Position numbers and translations under genes: made by a program. The notes beneath the pieces are model-generated. The model made no database searches and was not told the origin of the DNA. It saw only the letters and a program-made list of their open reading frames with translations. 64,000 nt of DNA from an uncultured Lachnotalea sp. (lineage in GTDB: Bacteria; Bacillota; Clostridia; Lachnospirales; Lachnospiraceae), in assembly GCA_947066815.1 (NCBI GenBank), contig CAMSZT010000018.1, positions 1 through 64,000 of the forward strand, written 5' to 3'. Numbering within the stretch: position 1 is the stretch's first letter; every line of letters starts with the position of its first letter. Shown piece by piece: positions 8,588 through 16,145 of this stretch.

Positions 8588-9286
8588 TTATTCCTTTTCC
8601 CGGAGCTTTAAGATGGCCCGGTAGGCCGCCGTCTGCTCCGCCGCTTTTTTCGTCCGTCCCTCGCCCGCGCTCACGGGCCTTCCGCCCACGAGGGCTTTCA
8701 CGTGAAAGACCTTCGCATGGTCCGGGCCCTCCTCCCCGGTGAGTACGTAGGAAAGCTCCCCCTCCTGCCTGGCCTGTACCAATTCCTGCAAAATAGTCTT
8801 GCTATCATAAAAGAGTTTCTTATGCTCCAGGTCATTCATCACAAAACGGAATATGAACTCCTTTGCACTAGCAAAACCACCGTCCAGATAAATGGCTCCG
8901 ATCAGAGCCTCCAGCGCGTCGGACAAGATGGAATCCCGCTCTCTGCCGCCCTCGGCGTCCTCCCCCTTTCCCAGAAAGATATACCGCCCCAGATCCAGAT
9001 CCCTGGCACAGCGGGCCAGAGTCGGCTCACAGACGATGCTGGCCCGGAACCTGGTCAGCTCCCCCTCCGGCCTGTCCGGATACTCCCGGTAAAGAAAATC
9101 GCTGCTGCAAAGCTCCAGGACCGCATCCCCCAGAAACTCCAGCCGCTCGTTGTTGTCGCCGCGCTGCATATGGTGTTCATTGATATAGGAACTGTGGATC
9201 ATGGCATGAAAAAGAAGGGACTTGTCCCTAAAGACATATCCTGCCTTCCTCTCCAGCCCCCTAAGCTTTTCCGTTTCCTGTCTCAT
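8588..9286 (-). CDS. rnc: Ribonuclease III
   Basis: RNase III cleaves double-stranded RNA during 16S/23S rRNA maturation and in antisense regulation. The 232-residue protein has the signature ERLEFLGDAVLEL with catalytic Glu/Asp residues (about residues 45-57), the second acidic site SDALEALIGAIYLDGG, and a C-terminal dsRNA-binding domain (ILQELVQARQEG to KKAAEQTAAYRAIL). The track starts at 9589, which would translate the inserted repeat 9317-9525. ATG 9286 (MRQETEKLRGLE) has AGGAAGG upstream and fits the family. It lies 7 bp before smc. The MITE-like insertion sits 17 bp upstream of this start, so the original promoter may have been displaced. Confidence 0.95.
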   Translation of the reverse strand: MRQETEKLRGLERKAGYVFRDKSLLFHAMIHSSYINEHHMQRGDNNERLEFLGDAVLELCSSDFLYREYPDRPEGELTRFRASIVCEPTLARCARDLDLGRYIFLGKGEDAEGGRERDSILSDALEALIGAIYLDGGFASAKEFIFRFVMNDLEHKKLFYDSKTILQELVQARQEGELSYVLTGEEGPDHAKVFHVKALVGGRPVSAGEGRTKKAAEQTAAYRAILKLREKE

Positions 9287-9303
9287 ACCGGTTTCCTTCC
9301 TGT

Positions 9304-9316
9304 ATATGGTTTTTTC
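9304..9316. repeat. Left 13-bp direct repeat (putative target-site duplication)
   Basis: ATATGGTTTTTTC occurs here and at 9526-9538, bracketing the repeat element 9317-9525. Confidence 0.65.
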
Positions 9317-9525
9317 AAAATTACAAAACATGAAATTGCAGGAATATCCTGTCAATATGTCCGGCAGGAGCCTGGCAGCGCCAACCATTCCAATGAGCCC
9401 ATAAGCGCAGAAAACACTCGGGTAGGGGCCCTCCTGTTTTCCATGGTCTCCTTTCCATGGCGCAGAGGGCTTTTCCCGGAAATATTGCCAGAATATTCCA
9501 AGATTTCGAGTTTCGCAATTGCCTG
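9317..9525. mobile_element. Full-length copy A of the MITE-like repeat (209 bp)
   Basis: The two ends are imperfect inverted repeats of roughly 43 bp. The left reads ATTACAAAACATGAAATTGC and the reversed right reads ATTGCGAAACTCGAAATC; both continue GGAATAT-CTG-CAATAT-TCC. The middle holds a 48-bp core (9375-9422) that is 47/48 identical to copy B at 34608-34655. Identical 13-bp direct repeats flank it. No transposase is encoded, so it would be non-autonomous. It fills most of the 355-bp gap between rnc and acpP, which otherwise holds the acpP terminator and a short hairpin (GGAAGCGCTGATC, 9596-9622). Confidence 0.65.
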
Positions 9526-9538
9526 ATATGGTTTTTTC
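9526..9538. repeat. Right 13-bp direct repeat (putative target-site duplication)
   Basis: Second copy of ATATGGTTTTTTC directly after the right end of element 9317-9525. Confidence 0.65.
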
Positions 9539-9540
9539 GC

Positions 9541-9582
9541 GAAAACAGAAATAGAATCCCGCCCCGCAGGATCCTATTTCTG
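9541..9582 (-). terminator. Rho-independent terminator after acpP
   Basis: On the minus strand CAGAAATAGGATCC pairs with GGATTCTATTTCTG around a short GC-rich loop and is followed by TTTTC. It lies about 60 nt past the acpP stop, so it should separate acpP from rnc-smc. Confidence 0.6.
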
Positions 9583-9641
9583 CGATCACATCTAAGGAAA
9601 CGCTGATCAGATCAGCGCTTCCCTAAAAGCCGCCTGTCCCG

Positions 9642-9872
9642 TCAATTGCAGGCATTCCGGATCTGCTCCACGGCGTCGCCCACCGTGACGATCTTCTCCG
9701 CCGCCTCCGTGGGGATCTCGATGTCAAACTCCTCCTCGATCCCCATGATGATCTGGAACACGTCCAGAGAATCCGCACCGAGATCGTCCACAAAGGTGGT
9801 CTCCATGGTGATCTCTCCCTCATCCACATTCAGTACCTCTGCGATAATCCCCTGTAATTTCTCAAATTCCAT
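9642..9872 (-). CDS. acpP: Acyl carrier protein
   Basis: ACP carries growing acyl chains on 4'-phosphopantetheine during fatty acid synthesis. The 76-residue acidic protein has the attachment serine in GADSLDVFQ (S35 counted from ATG 9872) and the helix II/III pattern [22 protein letters not shown]. The track starts at a GTG three codons earlier, but that codon abuts the AAAGGG ribosome binding site, whereas ATG 9872 is about 8 nt from it. It lies 18 bp after plsX, the standard plsX-acpP pairing that links acyl supply to phosphatidate synthesis. A terminator follows. Confidence 0.95.
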   Translation of the reverse strand: MEFEKLQGIIAEVLNVDEGEITMETTFVDDLGADSLDVFQIIMGIEEEFDIEIPTEAAEKIVTVGDAVEQIRNACN

Positions 9873-9890
9873 AACTGTCACCCTTTCTGT

Positions 9891-10916
9891 TTATTTTTCC
9901 GGTCTCTTCGCATTCTCAGCAAAAAGCCTTTTGATCTTTTCATTGATCTTCTGCTCCTTGAATGTCACACACTGGAAGATGGTGTTTCGCACCTCCTTGG
10001 CCGTGGCATTCCCATGGGTCTTCACCACCAGGCCGTTCAGCCCCAGCATGGGGGCCCCGCCGTACTCCGTGGCGTCAAACTCCTTGAGCGTCTCCTTCAG
10101 GGCCGGCTTCACGAGAAGCGCCCCCATCTTCGAACGGAAGGAGGACATCATCCCGCCCTTGATCTTTCCGATCAGGGCTGAACCGAGGCCCTCGTAGAGC
10201 TTCAGGATCACATTCCCGGTGAAGCCCTCGGCCACGATCACGTCGGCCCCCCCGTGGGGGATCTCCCTGGCCTCGATGCTCCCGATAAAATTCAGATCCT
10301 CACATCCCTTAAGGAGCGGGAAGGTCTCTTTCACCAGGGCGTTGCCCTTCTCCTCCTCCACGCCCACATTGACGATGGCAACCCTGGGCCTGTTAATGCC
10401 TATGACATGTTCCATATAAATAGAACCCATTCTGGCAAACTGTACCAGATGGCTTGCCCGGGCGTCCACATTGGCCCCGCTGTCCACCAGGAGGCAGACC
10501 CCCCTCACCGTGGGAATGAGAGTCGCCAGGGGCGGCCGCTCCACACCCCGGATCCGGCCCACCACCAGCTGTCCGCCCACCAGGATCGCCCCGGTGCTCC
10601 CGGCGGAGATGAAGGCGTCCGCCTCCCCCCGCTTCACCAGGTTCTGGGCCACCACGATGGAGGAATCCTTCTTTTTCCGGATCGCCATGACCGGCGCCTC
10701 CTCCGTGGTGATCACCTCCGAGGCGGGAACCACCGCAAGCCTCTCCTCCGGGTACCTATGACCGGAAAGGCAGGCTCTCACTTCCTCTTCCTTCCCCACC
10801 AGGAATACCTTGATATTTTCCCTGGCGTTTACTGCTTCCACCGCCCCTTTTACCATCTCCGCCGGGGCGTTGTCGCCTCCCATGGCATCCAGGGCAATCC
10901 TCACCGTCTCCTGCAT
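9891..10916 (-). CDS. plsX: Phosphate acyltransferase PlsX
   Basis: PlsX converts acyl-ACP to acyl-phosphate, the donor used by PlsY to acylate glycerol-3-phosphate. The 341-residue protein shows the family opening RIALDAMGGDNAPAEMVKGA, ISAGSTGAILVGG (about residue 100) and ADVIVAEGFTGNVILKLYEG, all typical PlsX signatures. GGAGGAAGCAG precedes ATG 10916. The gene has its own promoter after the terminator of the upstream orphan gene and runs into acpP. Confidence 0.96.
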   Translation of the reverse strand: MQETVRIALDAMGGDNAPAEMVKGAVEAVNARENIKVFLVGKEEEVRACLSGHRYPEERLAVVPASEVITTEEAPVMAIRKKKDSSIVVAQNLVKRGEADAFISAGSTGAILVGGQLVVGRIRGVERPPLATLIPTVRGVCLLVDSGANVDARASHLVQFARMGSIYMEHVIGINRPRVAIVNVGVEEEKGNALVKETFPLLKGCEDLNFIGSIEAREIPHGGADVIVAEGFTGNVILKLYEGLGSALIGKIKGGMMSSFRSKMGALLVKPALKETLKEFDATEYGGAPMLGLNGLVVKTHGNATAKEVRNTIFQCVTFKEQKINEKIKRLFAENAKRPEK

Positions 10917-10945
10917 TCTGCTTCCTCCGTGCTAATCTACCAATT

Positions 10946-10974
10946 AATATACACAATATCCATCTATAAATCAA
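10946..10974 (-). promoter_or_regulatory. Sigma-A type promoter for plsX-acpP
   Basis: The minus strand reads TTGATT, a 17-bp spacer, then TATATT, about 30 bp before the plsX start and just after the upstream terminator. I see no clear FapR-like operator around it. Confidence 0.6.
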
Positions 10975-10994
10975 TCATTTTTAAACTTTTTCAC

Positions 10995-11038
10995 AGGAAA
11001 AGAAAACCGACGGCCCCCGCTTTTTCGAGTCCGTCGGT
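10995..11038 (-). terminator. Terminator after the secreted orphan gene
   Basis: On the minus strand ACCGACGG and CCGTCGGT form an 8-bp perfect stem around a loop of about 17 nt, followed by TTTCTTTTCC. It begins 13 nt past the stop at 11052. Confidence 0.7.
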
Positions 11039-11051
11039 CTTCTAAAACGAT

Positions 11052-11714
11052 TCAAAACAGTTCGATCCCAAAAAGGGACGGTATCGGCAAAAAGGAATAC
11101 TCTTCCACTCCCGCCTCGCTGATGCCGAAAACCTCTCCCTCTTCCGTGAAAACGAAGTATCCCCAGGCCAGTTCCGGAAAAGGCCGGTCATGCGGCCCTT
11201 CCTCTCCCCGCTCCGCCGGCTCCATGACCAAAAGCCGTTCTCCAACATAGTCCGCACATCGGAAATCCAGGTCAAAATAATCCGGGTGTTCCAGGCTGAC
11301 CGCCCCCTCCGAAAAACGATACCAGGTTTCGTCCATCTGCTCTGCCAGCTCCCTCTGCAGCAGTGTCCACCGGCAGGATACGGCAAACCTCTGGCAGGCC
11401 TCCCCCATTTCTTTCTGTTCCTCCGTGGGATCCGGACGGTATTTGATATAAACGTCATCCTTTATGATGATCAAACATTCCCTGGTCTCTTCCCACTGTG
11501 TTTCTGGAAACAGGGTGGAGAAATTCTTACTCCCGCATAAAATATATCTCTTCGGGATATAGATCCCCCGCCAACATCCCTGTTCTGCGGGAAGAGCGCT
11601 TTCTTCTCCTGCGGCCGCCGCAGTTTCCCTTTGGGTCCTTACCGCCTCGCCTCTTCCCCCAAAAATCCCTACCATTGCCAGGACAGACATGCCTAAGATC
11701 AGATCTTTCCTCAT
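11052..11714 (-). CDS. Secreted or lipid-anchored protein of unknown function
   Basis: I do not recognise this 220-residue protein. It opens MRKDLILGMSVLAMVGIFGG, a short positive head and hydrophobic core that fits a signal peptide, although no clear lipobox Cys follows. The mature part is acidic and aromatic, with WYRFSEGAVSLEHPDYFDLDF and a late WGYFVFTEEGEVFGIS. Three cysteines occur (about residues 47, 60 and 113). GAGGAT lies before the ATG. It is flanked by terminators on both sides (11765-11810 and 10995-11038), so it is an independent unit inserted into the usually tight rpmF-plsX linkage. Competing ORFs on the other strand and frames look like shadows. Confidence 0.65.
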   Translation of the reverse strand: MRKDLILGMSVLAMVGIFGGRGEAVRTQRETAAAAGEESALPAEQGCWRGIYIPKRYILCGSKNFSTLFPETQWEETRECLIIIKDDVYIKYRPDPTEEQKEMGEACQRFAVSCRWTLLQRELAEQMDETWYRFSEGAVSLEHPDYFDLDFRCADYVGERLLVMEPAERGEEGPHDRPFPELAWGYFVFTEEGEVFGISEAGVEEYSFLPIPSLFGIELF

Positions 11715-11764
11715 TTTTTATCCTCAAAACGGAAACCGTTTTTATCTGCGATCATTTTCGAAGT

Positions 11765-11810
11765 CACAAAAAGACCGCAGTCCCTCTCTTTCAAGAAAAA
11801 CCGCGGTCTT
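11765..11810 (-). terminator. Rho-independent terminator after rpmF
   Basis: On the minus strand AAGACCGCGG pairs with CTGCGGTCTT (one wobble) and is followed by TTTGTG. It lies about 10 nt past the rpmF stop. Confidence 0.75.
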
Positions 11811-11820
11811 ACAGATCTTC

Positions 11821-12000
11821 TTAGTCAACGCTTACGATCTCTTTCTTATTGTAGCATCCACAGGCCTTGCATACCCGGTGGGGCATCGTGAGGGCGCCGC
11901 ACTTGCTGCACTTCACTAAATTCACCGCGCCCATTTTCCAATTGGCTCTGCGGCTGTCCCGTCTGGCCTTGGAATGTTTATTTTTCGGACAGATCGACAT
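11821..12000 (-). CDS. rpmF: 50S ribosomal protein L32
   Basis: L32 is a small zinc-ribbon protein of the large ribosomal subunit. The 59-residue sequence starts MSICPKNKHSKARRDSRRA and has the zinc ligands CSKCG and CKACG about 13 residues apart, so this is the C+ (zinc-binding) form. The track begins at a GTG that abuts the AGGAGG; ATG 12000 is 11 nt from it and gives the usual N terminus. It lies 36 bp after yceD in the standard yceD-rpmF pair and ends at a strong terminator. Confidence 0.96.
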   Translation of the reverse strand: MSICPKNKHSKARRDSRRANWKMGAVNLVKCSKCGALTMPHRVCKACGCYNKKEIVSVD

Positions 12001-12036
12001 GGCTTTACACACCTCCTTAATCCATATTTTCCTATA

Positions 12037-12549
12037 CTACTGATTCGCGTCCCGGAAAATGTCCCGGATCTTCGCCATCCTGGGGTCAGGCTCCGTCCTG
12101 TCGCAGCCGCAATCCCCCTGGTTGAGGTTTGCTCCACATCGATTGCAGATCCCTCTGCAGTCCTCCCTGCACAGAACCTTCGCAGGCATGTGCACGAACA
12201 GCTCGTCGCGGACCAACGCATCCACATCCAGCGTATGCCCTTCCACGAGATACGCCTCCTCTTCCTCCGCCGCCCCCTCCTTAAAGTCCGCCTCGCGGCT
12301 TACCTCATAGGAAAACGGGACCGTCACGGGCTCTAAGCATCTGTCGCAGGGTATCGACAGGGAAAAGGAAACCTCCGCCTCGAAAAGCAGCCTCTTCTCT
12401 CCTGTCTTTGTGATCCGCAGCCGCACCGGCTCTTTTTTGACCACCGGATAACGGTTCACGCCGTCATCAAACAGGTCGAATCCCAAATCTGCCTCATAAA
12501 CCCTGCTCTCCTGCCCGCCGGCCAGGGAGTCCGATAAATGAATGTGCAT
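12037..12549 (-). CDS. yceD: YceD/DUF177 family protein (23S rRNA accumulation protein)
   Basis: YceD proteins are needed for normal 23S rRNA levels in Escherichia coli and plants; the mechanism is unclear. The 170-residue protein has the family CDRCLEPV motif (about residue 74) and a Cys-rich tail, CREDCRGICNRCGANLNQGDCGC, with seven cysteines that may bind metal. It is preceded by a consensus promoter and followed at once by rpmF, the conserved arrangement across bacteria. The ATG reads MHIHLSDSLAGG. Confidence 0.9.
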   Translation of the reverse strand: MHIHLSDSLAGGQESRVYEADLGFDLFDDGVNRYPVVKKEPVRLRITKTGEKRLLFEAEVSFSLSIPCDRCLEPVTVPFSYEVSREADFKEGAAEEEEAYLVEGHTLDVDALVRDELFVHMPAKVLCREDCRGICNRCGANLNQGDCGCDRTEPDPRMAKIRDIFRDANQ

Positions 12550-12574
12550 AGTATTCTCCTAACACACCTGTACC

Positions 12575-12603
12575 ATTATACACAGGCGCTGTCAATTTGT
12601 CAA
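12575..12603 (-). promoter_or_regulatory. Perfect-consensus sigma-A promoter for yceD-rpmF
   Basis: The minus strand reads TTGACA, exactly 17 bp, then TATAAT, 26 bp before the yceD ATG. It lies just after the pta stop codon, so yceD-rpmF need not depend on pta read-through. Confidence 0.85.
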
Positions 12604-12615
12604 CCACAATATTTT

Positions 12616-13611
12616 TTACTGGGCCTGGGCCTGTACGGCGGTGATGGCGACCACGCCCACGATATCGGAGGCGCTGCAGCCTCTGGACAGGTCATTGACC
12701 GGAGCGGCGATGCCCTGGGTCATGGGACCGTAAGCCTCCGCCTTGGCCAGCCTCTGCACCAGCTTGTAGCCGATGTTGCCCGCGTCCAGGTCGGGGAAGA
12801 TCAGGACGTTGGCCTGTCCCGCCACATCACTGCCCGGAGCCTTGGAGGCGCCCACGCTGGGAACGATGGCCGCGTCAAGCTGCATCTCGCCGTCCAGCTT
12901 GAGATCCGGATAAGCTTCCTTCGCAAGCTTCGTGGCCTCGACCACCTTGTCCACGTCGGCATGCTTTGCGCTTCCCTTGGTGGAGTGGGACAGCATGGCA
13001 ACTTTGGGCTCCTTGCCCACCAGCAGCCGGAAGGACTCCGCGGAGGAGCCTGCGATGGCAGCCAGCTCTTCCGACGTGGGATTCTGGTTCAGACCGCAGT
13101 CGGAAAATACGAAGGTTCCCTCCTCGCCCATCTCGCAGTCCGGGACCACCATCAGGAAGAAGGCGGACACCAGCTTGGTGCCGGGCTTGGTCTTTACGAT
13201 CTGCAGACAGGGGCGCAGGGTGTTTGCCGTGGAATGGCAGGCGCCGGACACCAGGCCGTCCGCATGTCCCGCCTTGATCATCAGGCAGCCGTAGTAGCAG
13301 TAATCGTTGAAGATAGTCTCTCTGGCCTTCTCCGGCGTCATGCCCTTGGCCTTTCTGAGCTCTACAAACAGGTCGATGTACTCCTGGGTCTTCTCATAGG
13401 TATGGGGATCGATGATGGTCGCCCCCGAAATATCCAGGCCCTTGCTGTTCTCGGCGACCTCCTCCGGCGTTCCGATGATGATCAGGTTCGCAAAATCCTC
13501 CGCGAGGATCTGCGCCGCCGCTTCAAAAGTCCTCCTGTCCATGGACTCCGGCAGGATGATGGTCTTTTTGTCGCTCTTTGCTTTTGCTTTGATGGTGTCG
13601 ATAAATGCCAT
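12616..13611 (-). CDS. pta: Phosphate acetyltransferase
   Basis: Pta interconverts acetyl-CoA and acetyl phosphate, half of the acetate-producing ATP route. The 331-residue protein is the short form, only the catalytic PTA_PTB domain, as in most Firmicutes. It shows KKTIILPESMDRRTFEAA near the start, the SGACHSTANTLRP motif (about residue 145), and a C-terminal GSDVAGQANVLIFPDLDAGN and APVNDLSRGC. GAAAGGAG precedes the ATG. The partner ackA, often next door, is not in the window. Transcription starts from a strong promoter divergent to tmcAL. Confidence 0.95.
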   Translation of the reverse strand: MAFIDTIKAKAKSDKKTIILPESMDRRTFEAAAQILAEDFANLIIIGTPEEVAENSKGLDISGATIIDPHTYEKTQEYIDLFVELRKAKGMTPEKARETIFNDYCYYGCLMIKAGHADGLVSGACHSTANTLRPCLQIVKTKPGTKLVSAFFLMVVPDCEMGEEGTFVFSDCGLNQNPTSEELAAIAGSSAESFRLLVGKEPKVAMLSHSTKGSAKHADVDKVVEATKLAKEAYPDLKLDGEMQLDAAIVPSVGASKAPGSDVAGQANVLIFPDLDAGNIGYKLVQRLAKAEAYGPMTQGIAAPVNDLSRGCSASDIVGVVAITAVQAQAQ

Positions 13612-13670
13612 GATCGTGGCTCCTTTCGTATCAGATATTCCTTACCGCCAAAAGGCGTTCCATAGGGTTT

Positions 13671-13699
13671 ATTATAACGCATTCCCCTCCACTTCACAA
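13671..13699 (-). promoter_or_regulatory. Sigma-A type promoter for pta
   Basis: The minus strand reads TTGTGA, 17 bp, TATAAT, with the -10 about 60 bp before the pta ATG. Confidence 0.75.
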
Positions 13700-13723
13700 G
13701 CCAAATTTTCCCGGAAAATGCTC

Positions 13724-13752
13724 TTGTCATTTCCTGTGTTTTATCATAAAAT
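13724..13752 (+). promoter_or_regulatory. Sigma-A type promoter for tmcAL
   Basis: The plus strand reads TTGTCA, 17 bp, TAAAAT, about 35 bp before the tmcAL ATG and back to back with the pta promoter. Confidence 0.75.
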
Positions 13753-13787
13753 AAAGGAAAGAAAGGAGAACAGGGAGGTGCGGTTTT

Positions 13788-15074
13788 ATGAGGGTCGTAG
13801 GCTTGATCACAGAGTACAATCCGTTCCACAGCGGACATTCCTACCATATCAGGAAGGCGAAGGAAGTCACCGGGGCCGACTACGGCATCGTCGTCATGAC
13901 GGGCCACTATGTCCAGAGGGGGGAACCCGCCTGTATGGACAAATATCTGCGGACCGATATCGCCCTCCGCTCCGGCGCCGACCTGGTTTTGGAACTGCCG
14001 GTTCCCTTCGCCACCGGGAGCGCCGAATATTTCGCCACCGGAGCCGTCTCCATCCTGGACAATCTGGGCGTGGTGGACTTTCTGTGCTTCGGCAGCGAAA
14101 GCGGGGACCTCTCCCACCTCTCTGCCGTAGCCTCTGTTTTTGCGGACGAGCCGGAACCCTTTTCCCGCCTGGTCAGACAGTACCTGGCAGAAGGCTCCAG
14201 CTATCCGGCGGCCAGGGGACAGGCTCTCACCGCCTATCTGGCGGAATATGCCCCGGAGGATTTTCCTGCTCCCATGGAAAAGATCCTGCCTCTGATATCC
14301 GCCCCCAACAACATCCTGGGGATCGAATACATCAAGGCCCTGTCCAGGCGGGGTTCCGCGATCCGGCCGGTGACAGTCTCCCGGAGCAGCGACTATCTGT
14401 CCAAAACACTTTCGGCCCCTTTCTGCTCCTCCTCGGCCATCCGCCATGTCTTCCAGACAAGGAGCTCCGGCTCCCAGCCCATGACCCAGGCCATGAAAAC
14501 CATCCGGTCCTGTGTTCCAAAAGAGGCCTACGCCGTGATGTCCGAGAACTTTGGCTCCCGTCTCCCCATCTTCGCCGACGATTTTTCTTCGATGCTGCTG
14601 TATAAGCTTTTGTCGGCGAGGAACAGCGATCTGACCGATTACCTGGACGTCTCGGCCGACCTGGAGAACCGGATCAAGAGACAGCTCACGGAAACCGCTT
14701 CCTTCTCCGGCTTTATCGACGCGATTAAATGCCGGCAGTACACCAGGACCCGGATCAGCCGCGCCCTGCTGCATATCCTTTTAGATATCAAGGTGGAAGA
14801 TTTTGTCCGTTATAAAGAAAGCGGCTTTGTCCCCTATGCCAGGGTCCTCGGGTTCCGGAAATCCGCCGCCCCCCTTTTAAAGAGCATCAAGCACAACAGC
14901 AGCCTGCCTCTGCTCACAAAGCTGGCCGACGCGGAGCGAAAACTCACCCCCATGGGAGCCGATATGCTCAGCCAGGAGATCTTTGCCGCGGGCCTGTACC
15001 AGAGCGTGGTATTCCACAAATACGGCTGCCGGATGAAAAACGAATACACCCACGGAGTCATCACCCTGGATTAG
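13788..15074 (+). CDS. tmcAL: tRNA(Met) cytidine acetate ligase TmcAL
   Basis: TmcAL (YlbM) makes N4-acetylcytidine at the wobble position of elongator tRNA-Met from acetate and ATP. The 428-residue protein has the nucleotidyltransferase-like start VVGLITEYNPFHSGHSYHI with the HxGH-like motif, then GIVVMTGHYVQRGEPA, LVLELPVPFATGSAEYFA, and the SSSAIRH motif (about residue 220). The promoter and GGGAGGTG ribosome binding site are clear. It is divergent from pta, a frequent neighbour in Clostridia; both proteins deal with activated acetate, though the chemistries are separate. The last 14 bp overlap the convergent AraC gene. Confidence 0.95.
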   Translation: MRVVGLITEYNPFHSGHSYHIRKAKEVTGADYGIVVMTGHYVQRGEPACMDKYLRTDIALRSGADLVLELPVPFATGSAEYFATGAVSILDNLGVVDFLCFGSESGDLSHLSAVASVFADEPEPFSRLVRQYLAEGSSYPAARGQALTAYLAEYAPEDFPAPMEKILPLISAPNNILGIEYIKALSRRGSAIRPVTVSRSSDYLSKTLSAPFCSSSAIRHVFQTRSSGSQPMTQAMKTIRSCVPKEAYAVMSENFGSRLPIFADDFSSMLLYKLLSARNSDLTDYLDVSADLENRIKRQLTETASFSGFIDAIKCRQYTRTRISRALLHILLDIKVEDFVRYKESGFVPYARVLGFRKSAAPLLKSIKHNSSLPLLTKLADAERKLTPMGADMLSQEIFAAGLYQSVVFHKYGCRMKNEYTHGVITLD

Positions 15075-15939
15075 TGCAGATATCCTCCTGCTCCTGCCGG
15101 TAGGTCTTCCGGTACTCCGTCGGCGATACCCCTGCGTTCTTTTTAAACAGTGCGCTGAAATACAGCGGGTTGTCGTACCCCACCTGCTTGGCCACCTCCG
15201 TCACCGTATAATCCGTGTTCAGCAGCAGGTAGCGGGCGATCTCGATCCGTTTTTTGATCAGATAGTCGATGGGCGACATCCCCATGTCCTTTTTAAACTG
15301 ATGGCTGATATAGGATTTACTTATGTAAGAAGCCTCGGACAGCGTATCCAGATTGATGGCCTCACGGTAATTCTTATCAATATAGTCCTTGATAAAATGG
15401 CTGTGGCACCTGGCCTCGGCCCTGTTTTTTTCCATGAGGTTGTTGAACTGGTGGATCCTGAGGACCTGGACCGCGATCACATTGGCCAGGGCCGAGGCCG
15501 CCGGCATATAGAGGATCTCCGGGTTGGAGGTCTCCCTCAGAAGCTCCTGGAAATAAAATGCCAGCTGGTTTCTATAAGGCCCCGCGGAGAACACCGGCGT
15601 CTCCTCCGGCATCAGCATATTGTAGGCAAACGGCGGATAGCAGAAATCCGTAATGCCCATAAAAAAGAACTCAAATTCCTTACCCAAACGGCTTCCCGAC
15701 GCATTGGATACATAGGGGTTGAAGATCGCGATATCCCCAGGGCCGATCGTATACTCTTTCCCCTCTACCCACACGGTTCCCGTGCCGTCGACACAAAAGA
15801 GGATCTCCGCACATTCATGAAAATGCGGCTGACATTCCCAGGTCTTTTCTCTTCTCATGCGTCCCGTATAGATCACCGCTGGCCCGACGTGAAAGGACGG
15901 AGCCTCCATCTCTTCAAAAATATTCTTTTCTAAGCCCAT
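15061..15939 (-). CDS. AraC-family transcriptional regulator with cupin sensor
   Basis: The protein combines an N-terminal cupin-type ligand domain (HFHECAEILFCVDGTGTVWV, GPGDIAIFNPYVSNA) with a C-terminal pair of helix-turn-helix motifs. The second is YDNPLYFSALFKKNAGVSPTEYR, the classic AraC signature. I chose ATG 15939 (MGLEKNIFEEME) because AGGGGGATT lies 6 nt upstream; the track start at 15981 has only a weak site. That gives 292 residues. Such regulators usually sense sugars. No sugar operon is adjacent, so the target is unknown. It has a near-consensus promoter with an inverted repeat over the -10, which fits autoregulation. Confidence 0.85.
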   Translation of the reverse strand: MGLEKNIFEEMEAPSFHVGPAVIYTGRMRREKTWECQPHFHECAEILFCVDGTGTVWVEGKEYTIGPGDIAIFNPYVSNASGSRLGKEFEFFFMGITDFCYPPFAYNMLMPEETPVFSAGPYRNQLAFYFQELLRETSNPEILYMPAASALANVIAVQVLRIHQFNNLMEKNRAEARCHSHFIKDYIDKNYREAINLDTLSEASYISKSYISHQFKKDMGMSPIDYLIKKRIEIARYLLLNTDYTVTEVAKQVGYDNPLYFSALFKKNAGVSPTEYRKTYRQEQEDICTNPG

Positions 15940-16001
15940 ATAATCCCCCTGTCTTCCCATTTCCGCCCCACCTGCGGTCAAAAACGCTGCTCCTTCTTCT
16001 A

Positions 16002-16030
16002 ATCATATCAGTAATGATTTTCTTTGTCAA
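16002..16030 (-). promoter_or_regulatory. Sigma-A promoter of the AraC gene with overlapping inverted repeat
   Basis: The minus strand reads TTGACA, 17 bp, TATGAT. AATCAT and ATGATT, seven bases apart, form an inverted repeat that covers the -10, a possible operator. Confidence 0.7.
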
Positions 16031-16096
16031 TTTCCCGGAGAAAAATTTCCGGGCATTTTTGTCATATAGGAGACCCGAAGGACTTTCTGATGTGAC

Positions 16097-16130
16097 AGAA
16101 AAACCGGACGGCTGATATCGCCGCCCGGTC
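16097..16130 (-). terminator. Terminator after the ATC-hydrolase-like gene
   Basis: On the minus strand ACCGGGCGGC and GCCGTCCGGT form a 10-bp stem with one wobble around a 7-nt loop, followed by TTTTC. It begins about 16 nt past the stop at 16146. Confidence 0.75.
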
Positions 16131-16145
16131 TGTTCCGTTCCTCTT

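Noticed and set aside
13482-14774. Minus-strand ORF of 430 codons across the pta promoter and opposite tmcAL
   Set aside because: It crosses the divergent promoters and runs antisense to tmcAL, which has a strong start and family motifs.
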